Numbered from the stretch's first letter, positions 18,975 to 29,306 are shown. The stretch: 64,000 nt of DNA from Acidobacteriota bacterium (GCA_018269055.1 JAFDVI010000019.1:1-64000); one strand, 5' to 3'. Notes: generated by a model not told the origin, from the sequence alone. Numbers and translations: made by a program.

Positions 18975-19877
18975 ATGACTACGCTGATGAAAATTTTGAT
19001 TGCTTATGATGGATCGGAATGCGCTGATATTGCCTTGGACGACTTGTTGCGTGCTGGATTGCCTTCAAAAGCCGAGGCGAAGGTCGTATCTGTGGCTGAA
19101 CAGGTAGTGCCTTTTCCTGCTACATTTGGCATGGTGGAAACTGATTTTGTCGAAAGCTTGTTGCCTGAGTTCGCCAACCTCAAAGAACAAACGGAGTTTG
19201 CAAGTTCCAAACTAAAAGTGGCTTTTCCGGAGTGGAAGGTTATGACCGTCGTCGGCGTTGGTTCGCCATCCAGTTTTATCATCAATCAGGCGGATGAGTG
19301 GAAACCTGATCTGGTTGTTGTTGGCTCCCACGGACGTTCGGCGATTGGCAGGCTGTTTCTGGGCAGTGTGTCGTTAAAGCTTGTGCATGACTCACCTTGC
19401 TCCGTACGCATCGCACGTCGTCACGCCGAAACCGAATCAGACCGCGTAAAACTCTTGCTTGCCATTGATGGCTCCAGAGATTCGGAAGAAGCCGCGCGTG
19501 AGGTCGTCGTTCGTCAATGGCCGATTGGCAGCGAAGTCCGATTGGTGAATGCCACCTGGGGATATTCGCCAGCCCTGTCTTCTTCTTCGTTACAACCCAT
19601 TGCCCAGTGGATGGCGAAAGAAAAAGCCAGAATCGGAGCAATGATGGGAAGGGTCGAAGAAGAGTTGCGCGCGGCCGGATTCACGGTGACTTCGGTTGTC
19701 AAAGAAGGCGATGCGAAAACTGTGCTGCTGGATGAAGCGGAGGCTTGGAAAGCCGATTGCATTTTCATTGGTTCCAAAGGAACAAGCCCAATTGAACGGC
19801 TGATGGTTGGCAGCGTCTCTTCCGCAGTGGCAACCCATGCACCTTGTTCCGTGGAAATTGTCCGTAGACCAAGGTAG
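18975..19877 (+). CDS. Tandem universal stress protein (UspA family)
   Basis: 300 residues from the ATG at 18975, chosen because AAGGGGGGAA lies just before it; an earlier in-frame start at 18918 has no such site. Two Usp domains are fused. The first runs from KILIAYDGSE to SVSLKLVHDSPCSVRIARR and the second from KLLLAIDGSRDSEEA to SVSSAVATHAPCSVEIVRR. Each has the G-x-x-G-x(9)-G-S ATP loop (GSHGRSAIGRLFLGSVS and GSKGTSPIERLMVGSVS). It is a cytoplasmic nucleotide-binding stress protein; the exact role is not predictable. The gene is alone between the Asp-box protein gene and a leftward gene. Confidence 0.88.
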   Translation: MTTLMKILIAYDGSECADIALDDLLRAGLPSKAEAKVVSVAEQVVPFPATFGMVETDFVESLLPEFANLKEQTEFASSKLKVAFPEWKVMTVVGVGSPSSFIINQADEWKPDLVVVGSHGRSAIGRLFLGSVSLKLVHDSPCSVRIARRHAETESDRVKLLLAIDGSRDSEEAAREVVVRQWPIGSEVRLVNATWGYSPALSSSSLQPIAQWMAKEKARIGAMMGRVEEELRAAGFTVTSVVKEGDAKTVLLDEAEAWKADCIFIGSKGTSPIERLMVGSVSSAVATHAPCSVEIVRRPR

Positions 19878-19921
19878 TCAAATCCGTCATCAGTTTTCAG
19901 ATAACGCCGATCATCAAGCTG

Positions 19922-20356
19922 TCATTGATATTCAGCCAGCGCAGAACGAATTTCATCCGGCAGTTTGACGGAGCGACCTTCGACGTAATTAGCCCAAGCA
20001 TTGATACTTGTGGCTACGGCGCAAATCTCATCAGTGCCGTGAAAAAAGATGCCGTAGGTAATTTTGAAGCTGCGCTCGCCTGTACGTTCAACGCGCAATC
20101 CGACATCGAGTTTGGCCGGGTACACGACTTGACGTTTGAAATCGCAGGAAGCGTGAACAAGTGTCGGCCCTTCGGCCAAGCCAGCTTGTTTGCCTTTGAA
20201 GCCGATTTTGCGCAGCAATTCGACGCGAGCCGATTCGCAGTAAGTGAAATAAACCGTGTTGTTGACGTGGCCTTGCGCATCCATATCTCCCCAACGGACT
20301 TCGATGGTTTTCCAGTAACGAAACTGTTCGCGCGTGATTGGTTGAGTGTGTGTCAC
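19922..20356 (-). CDS. Hotdog-fold acyl-CoA thioesterase (4HBT/YbgC type)
   Basis: 144 residues with the 4HBT signature [25 protein letters not shown], given here only as family pattern: the Asp of GDMD and the following GHVNN are the catalytic-site marks. It should hydrolyse acyl-CoA thioesters. The start is GTG, and GTGA overlaps the stop of the acyl-CoA synthetase upstream. The two opposing activities are thus made from one transcript, which suggests a shared substrate pool. Confidence 0.85.
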   Translation of the reverse strand: MTHTQPITREQFRYWKTIEVRWGDMDAQGHVNNTVYFTYCESARVELLRKIGFKGKQAGLAEGPTLVHASCDFKRQVVYPAKLDVGLRVERTGERSFKITYGIFFHGTDEICAVATSINAWANYVEGRSVKLPDEIRSALAEYQ

Positions 20357-21987
20357 CGAAGTCCCATCTCCTGCTCATGCGTTTCGCGCAATTTGAATTT
20401 TTGGATTTTGCCGGATGCCGTCATCGGGAACTCTGTGACGAAACGCCAGTAACGCGGAATCTTGAAACGGGCGAGTTGGCCTTGGCAAAAAGCCTTCAAC
20501 TCGTCTTCAGTTGCTGCTTCACCGGGCTTCAATTTCACCGCCGCCCCGACTTCTTCGCCAAAGAATTCACTTTTGATTGCGTACACATACGCGTCGGAAA
20601 CCGCAGAGTGCAGGCGCAGGTAATCTTCAATTTCTTTCGGTGATATGTTTTCGCCGCCGCGAATGATGATGTCTTTAATGCGACCGGTAATGCGGATGTA
20701 CCCGTCGGCGTCCATTGTCGCCTGGTCGCCGCTGTGCAGCCAGCAATCTTCGTCTATGGCTTCATTCGTGGCTTTGGGATTTTTGTAGTATCCGTGCATT
20801 ACATTGTACCCGCGGACACAGAGTTCTCCAGGCTGATTCACGCCCAACGTTACTCCGGTTGCAGGATCAATGATTTTTACTTCCATTTCGGGCAAGACAG
20901 TTCCGACGGTTTGGGTGCGGCGTCCCAGTGTGTCGTCTCGTCGCGTTTGCGTAATGCCGGGGGAAGCTTCCGTCAAGCCATAAATGATTGTGATCTCGCG
21001 CAGGTTCATTTCGGCGATGGCTCGTTTCATTAACGCTTCAGGACAAAGCGCGCCCGCCATAACGCCGGTGCGCAAACTGGAAAGGTTGAACCGAGAAAAC
21101 TCAGGGTCTTCCATTTCGGCCAGAAACATCGTCGGCACGCCGTAAAGTGAAGTGCAACCTTCGCGTTCGACGGTTTCCAGAACTTTGCGCGCGTCGAAAA
21201 ATTCAATCGGGCAGAGACAGGCTCCGTGCGTGTAAGCTCCCAGCACGCCGATGACACACCCGAAGCAATGAAACAGGGGGACACACAAGCACAACCGGTC
21301 TGCTGGTGTGTATCCCAACCCTTGTCCCAGCCAATAGCCGTTGTTGAGAATGTTGCGACTGGAAAGTTTTACGCCCTTGGGAAATCCAGTTGTTCCAGAG
21401 GTGTACTGCATGTTGATCACATCGTCCAGCCCAACGGCCGCCGCGCGCGCGTCAAGCTCTGATTCACTCACCTCATCTGCTTTTTCGCGTAGTGCCTGGT
21501 AAGGCATCAAACCTTCAGGGCATGTTTCGGCACCTCGACCAATGAAAATCGCACGCTTTAACTCTGGCAGCGCGTCGCCGCCGATTGCGCCAATTTCTTT
21601 CAGCGCTCCAATGTAATCTACGTCCTTGAACCCGCTGATAGTAATGACCGTAGCCGTCTCGCTTTGGCGAAGGAGGTATTCTATTTCGTGGGCGCGAAGG
21701 CTCGTGTTGACCGTCACCAGAATCGCCCCGATCCTGGCTAAGGCGAATTGCAGCACAACCCATTCCGGCACATTCGTCGCCCACAACGCGACACGTTCGC
21801 CGCGTTCGACGCCACAAGCCATCAACCCGCGAGCGATCAATCGCGCTTCCGCGTCCAATTGGGCGAAGTTCAACCGCAAATTGCGATCTGTGTAAACCAG
21901 TGCTTCGTTGGCAGGGATGGATTGAGCCAATCGCGTCAGCAAGGCGCCGACTGTGACATCACGGTAAGGTGGAACTGGGCCAGCCAT
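20353..21987 (-). CDS. AMP-forming acyl-CoA synthetase
   Basis: 544 residues from the ATG at 21987-21985 (GGAG ten bases upstream); a TTG at 22029 would add 14 residues but sits in a terminator. Adenylate-forming enzyme marks are present: [21 protein letters not shown] (P-loop, given as [10 protein letters not shown]), [31 protein letters not shown] and the catalytic lysine region [13 protein letters not shown] at the end. It should activate a fatty or related carboxylic acid with ATP and CoA. It is the first gene of a two-gene operon with the thioesterase. Confidence 0.9.
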   Translation of the reverse strand: MAGPVPPYRDVTVGALLTRLAQSIPANEALVYTDRNLRLNFAQLDAEARLIARGLMACGVERGERVALWATNVPEWVVLQFALARIGAILVTVNTSLRAHEIEYLLRQSETATVITISGFKDVDYIGALKEIGAIGGDALPELKRAIFIGRGAETCPEGLMPYQALREKADEVSESELDARAAAVGLDDVINMQYTSGTTGFPKGVKLSSRNILNNGYWLGQGLGYTPADRLCLCVPLFHCFGCVIGVLGAYTHGACLCPIEFFDARKVLETVEREGCTSLYGVPTMFLAEMEDPEFSRFNLSSLRTGVMAGALCPEALMKRAIAEMNLREITIIYGLTEASPGITQTRRDDTLGRRTQTVGTVLPEMEVKIIDPATGVTLGVNQPGELCVRGYNVMHGYYKNPKATNEAIDEDCWLHSGDQATMDADGYIRITGRIKDIIIRGGENISPKEIEDYLRLHSAVSDAYVYAIKSEFFGEEVGAAVKLKPGEAATEDELKAFCQGQLARFKIPRYWRFVTEFPMTASGKIQKFKLRETHEQEMGLR

Positions 21988-22016
21988 TGAACTGAGTCTC
22001 CGCAAGTCTGTGAATG

Positions 22017-22052
22017 ATAAAAAGGACAAAGCCAGTAAAACTAACTTTGTCC
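22017..22052 (-). terminator. Intrinsic terminator after the actin-like gene
   Basis: 8-bp stem (22024-22031 with 22045-22052) and a 13-base loop, followed on the minus strand by TTTTTAT (22017-22023). It lies 25 bases beyond the stop of the leftward actin-like gene and separates it from the acyl-CoA synthetase. Confidence 0.75.
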
Positions 22053-22076
22053 CTTGGAATTGAATCGGTCTTGGCG

Positions 22077-23105
22077 TTATCGAATTTCAGACATCGCCGC
22101 GATGTAACAGCCGCGCGCTGTTGCTGTCAGTGGGTCACTGGCCATGCGCACGTCGGAAATCTGGACCGGGAAGCCCCCGTTTTTGACTGCGGCCTCGAAT
22201 TTTTGCAGGAAGCCGCGCGGACGTGCCGTACCACCGGAAAGGACGATTGGCATCGGACGGTCGAGCTTCGGCAATTGTTTCGAGTTTTCAAACTCATCTT
22301 TCAACTTGCTCACCAGAGTATTGATGACTTCCTCGTAGTAAATATGCAATGCGCTGGTGATTTTGTCTTTCGGCTGGCGCGACAGGTCAAGCGACTCTTC
22401 TTTGGCCAAACGAACGCGGGTGACCGTTTCATCAACAACTGCGGCCACACTGCTGTCAATGTAATCGCCTGCGATTGGAATACTGAAGGTCAACATCGGG
22501 ACAGACAGGAATGCGACGCACACATTGCACATTCCGCCGCCGCAACTGATGCCAATGCCGGTGAAGTTTTCGTTTTGCAATTCGGCAAAAACTACTGCCA
22601 GCCCTTCGTTGACGGGCTTGGCTTCGTAACCGAGCGATTGCAGAAAATTTTTCAAAATGGCTTCGTGGTAGACCAAATTCGTGTCCGCGCCTTCGCCTTT
22701 ACCGGGGACGCTAAAACAAAGAAGCTCATTCTTTTTGGCTCGCGGCACAACGGATTCGATGATTGCCTGAATGATTTGCTGTCCCATTGGCTCCTGCGGG
22801 TTCAATACGCCGTGTTGCATGGGACGACGAGGAACGGCATTGAAAAAGCTGGCAAAACGTTCCGAATCGGCCCCAAAAACATACAATTCTTTGCCGTTGC
22901 GGTGATAAACCATCTTGTTTTGCTGCAGGATAGCTTCGGTCATTTTGGAGTAGGGAACCCCGACAAACGCGTTCAATTGGGTCTGTGCTTTATGACCACT
23001 GGCTCCTCCAGCCATCACAATGCGACTCGTTCCAACATCCAATCCTAACGCAGAAACATCGCCTTCAGCAGTCTCACTCGTATTTGTTTTATTCTCTTCA
23101 GCCAT
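22077..23105 (-). CDS. Divergent actin-like ATPase (MreB/ParM superfamily)
   Basis: 342 residues with the order of motifs of actin-fold ATPases. Phosphate-1 is [11 protein letters not shown] (20-30, Asp23) and a connect-type segment is [12 protein letters not shown] (165-176, Glu167). Phosphate-2 is [12 protein letters not shown] (186-197), a segment like AGDYIDSSV follows (212-220), and the adenosine motif is [12 protein letters not shown] (288-299). In MreB the phosphate-2 loop begins with Asp; here that place is Ser187. The first 18 residues are acidic and probably disordered. It is not one of the well-known families (MreB, FtsA, ParM, MamK, DnaK) by eye. A GGAGG site precedes the ATG. Upstream on the same strand are peptidoglycan amidase and SPOR genes, hinting at a link to cell wall or division. 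Confidence 0.72.
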   Translation of the reverse strand: MAEENKTNTSETAEGDVSALGLDVGTSRIVMAGGASGHKAQTQLNAFVGVPYSKMTEAILQQNKMVYHRNGKELYVFGADSERFASFFNAVPRRPMQHGVLNPQEPMGQQIIQAIIESVVPRAKKNELLCFSVPGKGEGADTNLVYHEAILKNFLQSLGYEAKPVNEGLAVVFAELQNENFTGIGISCGGGMCNVCVAFLSVPMLTFSIPIAGDYIDSSVAAVVDETVTRVRLAKEESLDLSRQPKDKITSALHIYYEEVINTLVSKLKDEFENSKQLPKLDRPMPIVLSGGTARPRGFLQKFEAAVKNGGFPVQISDVRMASDPLTATARGCYIAAMSEIR

Positions 23106-23306
23106 TATCCTTTTCCTCCGAAACTTATGATTGAATCAATTGCAGGAAACCGTACGACGAAAAATTTCCTGGAAGCAGTCGCCACAAATCAACACGAAGC
23201 AGCCGGGGAGGTTAAAGTTCAAGTCCAGGGGGTTCGAGTCGTTGGTGGCAATTTGAAAGCGGGAGCGAAGCGGTATTTTATAATTTCCGTTTCGCCGTGT
23301 AGGTTT

Positions 23307-24887
23307 TCAATTATGGTTGCTGGCTTCGGCTGACTCCGCCGAACCAGACGACTGAGATGCAGCAACAGTTTTTTCGTTTGCATCCATTCGTAATTTGCGA
23401 GTTTTTTCCAGTTGGGAAAGATAACGATCACGCAGCTTTCTTCGCAAGACGTCAATGTTGGCGCGCGTTTTTTCTGCGCGTTTGTTGAAATCGTCTTCTG
23501 CCGCAATCGCACCCGGCCAAAGGGTTCGATTCAACTTTTCCAGAATTTCATCATCGTAGGTGAAGCCGTAATCTGACATATTCGGCGGCAGCACTTTATA
23601 TTTGTCTGATAAGCCCATTGCCTCGAAAGGGAAGTTGCTAACCCAATCGTGGTGAAATGCGATAAGCATTTTGTCCGGGTTGACCGAAACCAGGCCGTGC
23701 GTAGTGCAGTTCGCGTCGTCAATGTTGTATTTGCTTCTCAGCACGATGGTCAGCGCGCGTCCGGCGGTAATCTGGGCTTCGGTCAGATTTTCCAAAAGCG
23801 TGCCGTTGCTGTTGAACTTGGATTCAAAACAGACGCCCAGAAAACTTTCGTTCAAACCAACATAATCATATTTGCTGTCCGCCCAGATCGAATTCCCGGC
23901 GTGATTCGCTGCGTGGTCGTCGCGGACAACGCGATAAATCTCGCCAAATCGATCAATCAAATAGTTATAAGCTTTGATGTCGCGAATGTAGCCCAGCGCG
24001 CCTTTCGAGTTTTTCAAAATCGAATCATTGTTATTGCTGGAAAATTGCGCCATATCGCCTTCGTTTGTGTGGTAGACGATGCCGATTGGATTATGCCGCA
24101 GTTCACCCGTATCAGCATCAGAACCGCGCGGAATCAGGTAGTAAGCGCGCGGGTGATTGTCAACTTCATGAGTTGTGACAATACGACAACCGTTACTGTA
24201 GCGCTCAAATTCGTTCGTACGCTCAACCAGCCAGACATTTTCCGCTTGGAAATTGGGCAGGTATTTGACAGTAGTCGCGGCAAAATCGTTAGGCGTTTGT
24301 CCGGCTTGCGTGACGATAATCGGAGCTTTCCCGCTCTTGTATTTATTGGATAGATAGGAGTTTACGCTGCGCGCTGACCAACTCACCACTGAATAGAGGC
24401 CAAAAAGTATCAGTCCGGCAGTAATAACTCCTACTGCATAAAAGGCGTGACGGGTTTGTTGTATAAACGAATATGCCCGGGCCGAAAATGGAATCTGAAG
24501 CTGTCGGATGGCTTGTTGATTTTGGGGGGAAAGTCCGGGCATTACTGCATTCAATTCTTCCAGCACGGCGCTGTAAAACCCTGCTTCAACCATCCAAAAG
24601 TAAAACGGAGTTTTTTCGAGAAATCGGAATCTGTGAAGTGATGCCTTCAGTTGTTCTTGTCGTTGATTCTGTTTTGACAGGGTATTGTTGAGGAACCGAA
24701 GCCGCGCCGCTGGACTATCAAAAAGCACCGCATACCGTTCGACAATTTTTGAGTAAAGCTGGGTCGCATCCACAATTCTGCGATTAGATGCGGCTTGCCC
24801 CTCACCGTTTTGCCGATGTTGTTGTGTGGATCGCTGGTTGTGAAGACCGATGATCTCTGTTTTCAATGCACTACTCTTCTGCTGCAA
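23307..24887 (-). CDS. Membrane-anchored PGRP/amidase_2 N-acetylmuramoyl-L-alanine amidase
   Basis: 526 residues from a TTG at 24887; the start is uncertain because no clear ribosome-binding site is seen. Residues 1-145 are charged and helical, 148-170 form one membrane helix, and about 262-420 form an amidase_2/PGRP domain. Candidate zinc and catalytic residues are His273 in IVYHTNEGD, Glu355 in GVCFESK, His397 in CTTHG and His412/413 in AFHHDW. The last 70 residues are a charged coiled coil. It should cut the bond between muramic acid and the stem peptide. It lies 46 bases after the SPOR gene, so the pair probably forms an operon. Confidence 0.8.
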   Translation of the reverse strand: MQQKSSALKTEIIGLHNQRSTQQHRQNGEGQAASNRRIVDATQLYSKIVERYAVLFDSPAARLRFLNNTLSKQNQRQEQLKASLHRFRFLEKTPFYFWMVEAGFYSAVLEELNAVMPGLSPQNQQAIRQLQIPFSARAYSFIQQTRHAFYAVGVITAGLILFGLYSVVSWSARSVNSYLSNKYKSGKAPIIVTQAGQTPNDFAATTVKYLPNFQAENVWLVERTNEFERYSNGCRIVTTHEVDNHPRAYYLIPRGSDADTGELRHNPIGIVYHTNEGDMAQFSSNNNDSILKNSKGALGYIRDIKAYNYLIDRFGEIYRVVRDDHAANHAGNSIWADSKYDYVGLNESFLGVCFESKFNSNGTLLENLTEAQITAGRALTIVLRSKYNIDDANCTTHGLVSVNPDKMLIAFHHDWVSNFPFEAMGLSDKYKVLPPNMSDYGFTYDDEILEKLNRTLWPGAIAAEDDFNKRAEKTRANIDVLRRKLRDRYLSQLEKTRKLRMDANEKTVAASQSSGSAESAEASNHN

Positions 24888-24933
24888 GGATGACGGTGAG
24901 CCTCACTCGCCTAACCGGTTTTTTGATCAGGGG

Positions 24934-26100
24934 TTATTTCCCAATGGTCGTGATAATGAAATCTTGCAAAATTCCCTTTGCCTTCAATTGGCTTGCATAA
25001 CTGCTTGCTTCCTCACGGGATTTGAACCCGCCGATTTGAACTCGATGCCAGGTTCCTTTGCCTGGAATATCAACCTTGACGCTTCTGGCTTCTACGCCTT
25101 TTGATCGAAACCAGGAAACCCGTTCATTGGCTTGCGCCGGATCGTTGAAGGAGGCGATTTGAATAGTCAAATTACCTTGCGATGGAGTGGTCGGAAGAGC
25201 TTCTGTTTGTGGTGCAGGCTTAGGGGAAGATGAATGTCCTGATTTGCCGGCCATTGGGACAATGTCTACGACTTTTGAATTCTCTTTTTGATTGGCAGCA
25301 GCAGGATTGGATTGCGCCTGATCCTGAGGTTTCGTTTCCGCAGGCGGAGCTGGTCCATTAGGTTTAGAAGCAAGCGGGCTTGTTTCAGGACTAGGCACTG
25401 TGGCAGGCGGATATGTTGGCGCGGCATTTTGGCCATTCTCGGCGACCCGATCATTGAAATTGCTTTGCCGCTTGGAAATTTTGTCAGCTAGCAAATAGTA
25501 GGCTAAAGCACTAAGCAAGCCGAAAACCAGTATCAATACGGCGATGCGGAGCAGCAATGCCCCACGATTGGCGGAAAAGCCATTTGCCTGGTCCTGTTCG
25601 TAATCACCGTTTTCAGGCAAAACGGGCCATCCCATAAATTCCGGTTCCGGAGCATCTTCGTAATCCTGAGTTGAGCGCTGTCTTGCCGAGCCTGTCGGGA
25701 AGCCTTCAATTGGCGCAGTCGGTTGCTTTTTCTCTTGAGCCTGGAAATCGTAAGAAGGGGCGGGAGCTTCGTAATTCGGCATGGCAAATACATCCTCAAA
25801 CTTGGTTGCTGGCTCGCTGCTCGGCTGAGTTTGTCGTGGAATATCCAAAACGTCGTCGAAATCATCACCAATGCGTGTCGCGTAAACATCCCGGTTCGGA
25901 TTTGCCGGAGGATTATTCAGTGGCTGACTGTTGCCTACATTGCCAACAAACGGCAACCGAGCCGTTTGTCGTTTTCCATTCGAATCCGGCCCCGCACCCT
26001 GATCAGGTTTAAGCTCAATGATAGTTGCGCATCGAGCGCAAACCACGCGCGTAGAATCCGCTTGATTTTCAAACTGACATTTTGGACAAATGACTTTCAT
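24934..26100 (-). CDS. SPOR-domain membrane protein with N-terminal zinc ribbon
   Basis: 388 residues. Residues 5-24 carry CPKC and CARC (Cys5, 8, 21, 24), a zinc-ribbon like those at the start of many bacterial envelope proteins. A disordered Pro/Gln-rich segment follows, then one membrane helix (about 184-206), a Pro/Ala/Ser-rich linker, and a SPOR domain (about 312-388: LTIQIASFNDPAQANE ... VQIGGFKSREEASSYA). SPOR domains bind denuded glycan strands made by amidases at the division septum. The amidase gene directly downstream fits this well. The ATG has GAGGA close upstream. Confidence 0.88.
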   Translation of the reverse strand: MKVICPKCQFENQADSTRVVCARCATIIELKPDQGAGPDSNGKRQTARLPFVGNVGNSQPLNNPPANPNRDVYATRIGDDFDDVLDIPRQTQPSSEPATKFEDVFAMPNYEAPAPSYDFQAQEKKQPTAPIEGFPTGSARQRSTQDYEDAPEPEFMGWPVLPENGDYEQDQANGFSANRGALLLRIAVLILVFGLLSALAYYLLADKISKRQSNFNDRVAENGQNAAPTYPPATVPSPETSPLASKPNGPAPPAETKPQDQAQSNPAAANQKENSKVVDIVPMAGKSGHSSSPKPAPQTEALPTTPSQGNLTIQIASFNDPAQANERVSWFRSKGVEARSVKVDIPGKGTWHRVQIGGFKSREEASSYASQLKAKGILQDFIITTIGK

Positions 26101-26557
26101 TTCCTCACTCCCACAATTGTGAATTAGGGGGCACGAATCACACGGCCAAAGTTCGTAAGATCAGCATTTAGCCTGACAGGTGAGGGTCAGATTGCGGATC
26201 AACTGCGAGACTCACGGTTTCTACTGTCGAACACGGGAAGGCTGGCCGGATTGTTGCTTTTGTCATTAAAGACGCCAAAATCATCACGGGGTTGTTCTAT
26301 CAATAAAAAAATAAAGCGTCTCTGTTAAGACTTAAAGAATGAATTAAAGAACCATTTTTTAATATCCGTAAAACTGATGCAATCAATGCCCTGAGCGAAG
26401 GTTGTAAGCGGTAAAATACCCAACCTACTAACCGGAAATGAATTGTAGCGCGAGAGGTAGGGCGAGGCAAGGCAAAATTCGGGTAGGGATGAGTCTGGAA
26501 ACTAAACTACAGGATTGGTTTCCCGGCAAGCGAAACCAATCCGGTGAGCCGTCACAG
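26101..26557. other. AT-rich intergenic region
   Basis: 457 bases between the SPOR gene start and the Crp/Fnr gene stop, both leftward; no gene seen. It includes an A/T-rich stretch (about 26300-26370) with a direct repeat TTAAAGAA at 26332-26339 and 26344-26351. On the minus strand TTGATT (26386-26381) and TATTAA (26364-26359), 16 bases apart, could be a weak promoter for the SPOR-amidase operon, with a leader of about 250 bases. A hairpin at 26512-26542 follows the Crp/Fnr gene. Confidence 0.45.
26512..26542 (-). terminator. Hairpin after the ECF/anti-sigma/Crp operon
   Basis: 11-base arms 26512-26522 and 26532-26542 with a 9-base loop, 16 bases beyond the Crp/Fnr stop. On the minus strand it is followed by a moderately T-rich tail (TGTAGTTTAGTTT), so intrinsic termination is likely but not certain. 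Confidence 0.6.
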
Positions 26558-27262
26558 TTAGGCGGCCCAAGAATTTTCATCACGGAGAAATCTGGTTAAT
26601 TCTCTTACGTTTGGGGTGATATTCCCGCGTTTGTAATCAATCAAACCGTGTTGGCGAAATTCGATCATCATTCCTGTGACAACTTCACGAGTCGAACCGA
26701 TTAACTCCGCCAATTCTTCATGGGTAAGGCGGATGCTGGCTTCCCCGTTGCGTTTGGCATCCTCTGCCAGATCTAACAACGCACGTGCCAACCGGGTGTG
26801 GTTGTTCTCAAACACCAGAGATTCGATCTGCCGATAAGCGCCAGCCAGTTGTCGCGTGATGTATTGCATGGCATTCTGCATCAGGGTTGCATCGCGACGT
26901 GCAACATTCCAAAAATCTCCAATTCTGACCAGTGCAACGCGCGTCGTATCCAAGGCAACGGCTTCCTCGCTTCGCCGTGCATCGGAAGAGCCGCAAGCCA
27001 ATGCCAGTTCGCCAAAAATATCTCCACTATACCTGATGGAAACAATTTTCTGCTCGCCTTCTGAAGATGTGCGCAGAATCTTTACCCGGCCTTTCAACAC
27101 CACATATAGGTGAGTGGCCATATCTTCAAGCGAATAAATCGTCATTCCACGCCAAAATGTCTTTTCGATGTGCGGCAGATTCAGCAGGTTAGGAAAAGTC
27201 GTTTGCCAGGCCTGCTCGTTTTGACAAAAATTGGCTGGAAGATTGGTTGCTGTTGCAATCAT
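26558..27262 (-). CDS. Crp/Fnr-family transcription regulator
   Basis: 234 residues. The cyclic-nucleotide-binding fold spans about 30-150, with [16 protein letters not shown] as its signature. A Crp-type winged helix spans about 160-230 ([30 protein letters not shown]). The N-terminal Cys14 alone does not make an Fnr-type iron-sulfur cluster, so cAMP, another effector or redox could be the signal. GGAGGG precedes the ATG, and ATGA overlaps the stop of the anti-sigma gene. It is the third gene of an ECF-sigma operon, an uncommon combination that suggests a two-layer response. Confidence 0.87.
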   Translation of the reverse strand: MIATATNLPANFCQNEQAWQTTFPNLLNLPHIEKTFWRGMTIYSLEDMATHLYVVLKGRVKILRTSSEGEQKIVSIRYSGDIFGELALACGSSDARRSEEAVALDTTRVALVRIGDFWNVARRDATLMQNAMQYITRQLAGAYRQIESLVFENNHTRLARALLDLAEDAKRNGEASIRLTHEELAELIGSTREVVTGMMIEFRQHGLIDYKRGNITPNVRELTRFLRDENSWAA

Positions 27263-28206
27263 TGGATTTCCCTCCTTCTCAAACTCGCAATCAGATTCAA
27301 TTTACGAAATTCCACGTCCAGTATGTTCGCAGCTTGGTTGTCCAGCTTGGAGATGTGCTCAACGACGGGTAAGACCAAGGTCTGAGCCAATTTTTCGTTT
27401 TCAATTTGCGGCAAATCAGAAACTACCAAAACAATATGTTTTGAAGTCTGTCGTGCGCCAATTGAGAGCTTTCCATTGCTTGCTTCCTGCAGATCGGGTA
27501 AGGCTTCATCGAGTGTAGGCAATTGGCCAGTTTTCAACGCACGGTCATCACGCTTGGTGACCAGCAGGGATATCAAGTTGTTTCCACGTGTGTAAACCAA
27601 GTGCGCAAATTGCCTTGTGTCAGGCTTGCAAACATGTGCTGCGCGTAGAGTGAGGCCGGCCGCCCCAGAGGACGCAATCTTGTCCAAATCCAAATATGCC
27701 TGGTCGTATTTTGCGACCCAGTCAGACATCCGCACTGGTTCTGTCGAGGACATAAAATGTGATGCACATTTACGGTGGTCATCAGCGGCCTCAACAACCA
27801 GCAAATCGCTTAACTGCAAGGCATCACTCCGCGATGAATGAAGTTTCAAAAATAGCGAAGCCCCCACCGCCAAGACCAATACTAAAGATGCAGCAGGAAT
27901 AAAGACTCGAAAGTTGGAAAAGCCAGTAAGCCAGTCGAGCCAATTCCTGACAGTAGCCCCAAGTGAAAATTTTGAAGGGGAAGATTCGGCGCGCAACTGC
28001 AAGCGCATACGTTCAAGGGCCTCGGCGCCCAAACAGTCCTTTGCACATGCGCGGCGTAGGGTTTCGCGCATATTTCGCCGTGAAGCCATTTCAGCACGGC
28101 AGGATGCGCAATGCTCTGTGTGATTGAGCATTTGGTGATTTGTCTCGACTGCCAACTCCTGGCAAAGATAGGAATCGAGCAATTCCTTGTAACTTCTGCA
28201 ATCCAT
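27259..28206 (-). CDS. Zinc-finger (ZAS) transmembrane anti-sigma factor
   Basis: 315 residues. The N-terminus has the ZAS motif: His29 and then HCASC ([13 protein letters not shown] pattern, His-x3-Cys-x2-Cys), which wraps the sigma factor in this family. One membrane helix lies at about 99-118 ([19 protein letters not shown]). The outer part (about 120-315) has scattered Cys and His (RKCASHF, AHVCKPD) and may be the sensor. The gene lies 27 bases after the sigma gene and overlaps the Crp/Fnr gene by four bases. ZAS anti-sigma factors often respond to thiol oxidation; a redox signal is plausible but not shown. Confidence 0.83.
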   Translation of the reverse strand: MDCRSYKELLDSYLCQELAVETNHQMLNHTEHCASCRAEMASRRNMRETLRRACAKDCLGAEALERMRLQLRAESSPSKFSLGATVRNWLDWLTGFSNFRVFIPAASLVLVLAVGASLFLKLHSSRSDALQLSDLLVVEAADDHRKCASHFMSSTEPVRMSDWVAKYDQAYLDLDKIASSGAAGLTLRAAHVCKPDTRQFAHLVYTRGNNLISLLVTKRDDRALKTGQLPTLDEALPDLQEASNGKLSIGARQTSKHIVLVVSDLPQIENEKLAQTLVLPVVEHISKLDNQAANILDVEFRKLNLIASLRRREIQ

Positions 28207-28233
28207 AAATAATTAGTGTGAGCGGCTGACTCC

Positions 28234-28779
28234 TTAATTTGAAACTTTATAACCTGCCTCGCGAGCATATTTTACCAACTCCGTCCGCAGGATCTTTCTT
28301 CCTCTGTGCAAGCGGGACATGACGGTTCCAATAGGAATTTCCATAACGTCGGCAATTTCGCGATAAGAAAGCTTCTCAACATCAGCCAGCATGATTGGAA
28401 TTTGAAAGTCACGCGGTAATTTTTCCAATGCCGCCAGCACCTCTTCCTCTGTCAAGCGTTGCGGCGTGGGCGGATCGTAAGCCAATGTCTCGGCGATAGT
28501 TTCTTCAGTTGGAATTAGCTGGAGTTTGTCACGCCGCAGGATGCTGTAATGAACATTAAACATGATTTTGTAGAGCCAGGCACGAAGATTGGTGCCTATC
28601 TCGAACCGGTGAAACGACCGCCACGCTTGTAAATAAGTCTCCTGAATCAGATCCTCGGCTTTTTCTCGATTTCGACAAAGCCGTAGTGCGACGCGGTATA
28701 ACTGATCGGCAAAACCGAGCGCTTGCGCCTCAAATGATTCCAGCCTTTGTTTTTGGTTTGACTCGTTCCCCCGGATCAA
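28234..28779 (-). CDS. ECF-type sigma factor (SigE/SigR-like)
   Basis: About 181 residues from a TTG at 28779-28777, which has AAGGAA seven bases upstream and lies downstream of a likely ECF promoter. The frame is open further, to a GTG at 28911 that has no good site and would add 44 residues of unusual composition. Region 2 includes [22 protein letters not shown] and [12 protein letters not shown]; region 4 includes [23 protein letters not shown] and [17 protein letters not shown]. This pattern is close to SigE/SigR-like group ECF factors. It heads a three-gene operon with its anti-sigma and a Crp/Fnr regulator. Confidence 0.85.
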   Translation of the reverse strand: MIRGNESNQKQRLESFEAQALGFADQLYRVALRLCRNREKAEDLIQETYLQAWRSFHRFEIGTNLRAWLYKIMFNVHYSILRRDKLQLIPTEETIAETLAYDPPTPQRLTEEEVLAALEKLPRDFQIPIMLADVEKLSYREIADVMEIPIGTVMSRLHRGRKILRTELVKYAREAGYKVSN

Positions 28780-28826
28780 ACTTAGTTTCCTTGTTTTCCC
28801 AGTAGTTCGATTACATTCCGCCAAGT

Positions 28827-28854
28827 GTATCGCTGCTGGGGGGCAAATTATTCC
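28827..28854 (-). promoter_or_regulatory. Possible ECF-type promoter of the sigma operon
   Basis: On the minus strand GGAATA (28854-28849) and CGATAC (28832-28827) are separated by 16 bases. This resembles the GGAAT -35 and short CG-containing -10 of ECF-dependent promoters, and would make the operon self-activating. It fits the TTG start at 28779 rather than the GTG at 28911. Motif evidence only. Confidence 0.4.
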
Positions 28855-28923
28855 CCTAGTCAAAATTTCCTTGGCCGGAGAGCATATCTTTTTTCTTTTC
28901 TTCCGGTTCACAAACCCCAGAGG

Positions 28924-28952
28924 TTGAACTTTTTGGAATCGGCTCCTATAAT
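28924..28952 (+). promoter_or_regulatory. Near-consensus sigma-70 promoter of rplU operon
   Basis: TTGAAC (28924-28929), a 17-base spacer, and TATAAT (28947-28952), 42 bases before the rplU start codon. This is the best housekeeping promoter in the window and suits a ribosomal-protein operon. Confidence 0.88.
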
Positions 28953-28994
28953 CCGCGACTTTCCATCAGACGAATATTCGGAGGAATTACAATA

Positions 28995-29306
28995 GTGGCA
29001 TACGCAATCATCCGCAGTGGCGGAAAACAGTTTCGTGTGAGCCCGGGCGAAGTCGTGAGAGTGCCTTCTATGGCAAATAAAAATGTCGGCGATTCGGTTG
29101 AGTTTGAGGTACTGACGGCTGGCGATGACAATGGGGTCCGCGTTGGCAATCCTACGGTTTCCGGCGCCAGCGTCATTGGCACGGTTGTCAAACACGGACG
29201 CGGCCCGAAAATTATTGTCTTCAAGTTTAAGCGCCGCAAGCATTTCAAGAAGACAAAAGGTCACCGCCAGGGTTTTACCGAAGTGAAAATTGAATCCCTG
29301 GCTTAA
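28995..29306 (+). CDS. rplU: 50S ribosomal protein L21
   Basis: 103 residues with the L21 pattern throughout: [14 protein letters not shown] at the start, and [15 protein letters not shown] followed by [12 protein letters not shown] at the end. It is a structural protein of the large ribosomal subunit that contacts 23S rRNA. The start is GTG with GGAGG ten bases upstream. It is followed after 22 bases by rpmA, the usual partner, and begins the conserved block that runs to 32667. Confidence 0.98.
   Translation: MAYAIIRSGGKQFRVSPGEVVRVPSMANKNVGDSVEFEVLTAGDDNGVRVGNPTVSGASVIGTVVKHGRGPKIIVFKFKRRKHFKKTKGHRQGFTEVKIESLA

Noticed and set aside
23130-23306. Possible tRNA (GGTTCGAGTC-like T-loop)
   Set aside because: No matching T-stem, anticodon arm or acceptor stem could be built on either strand.
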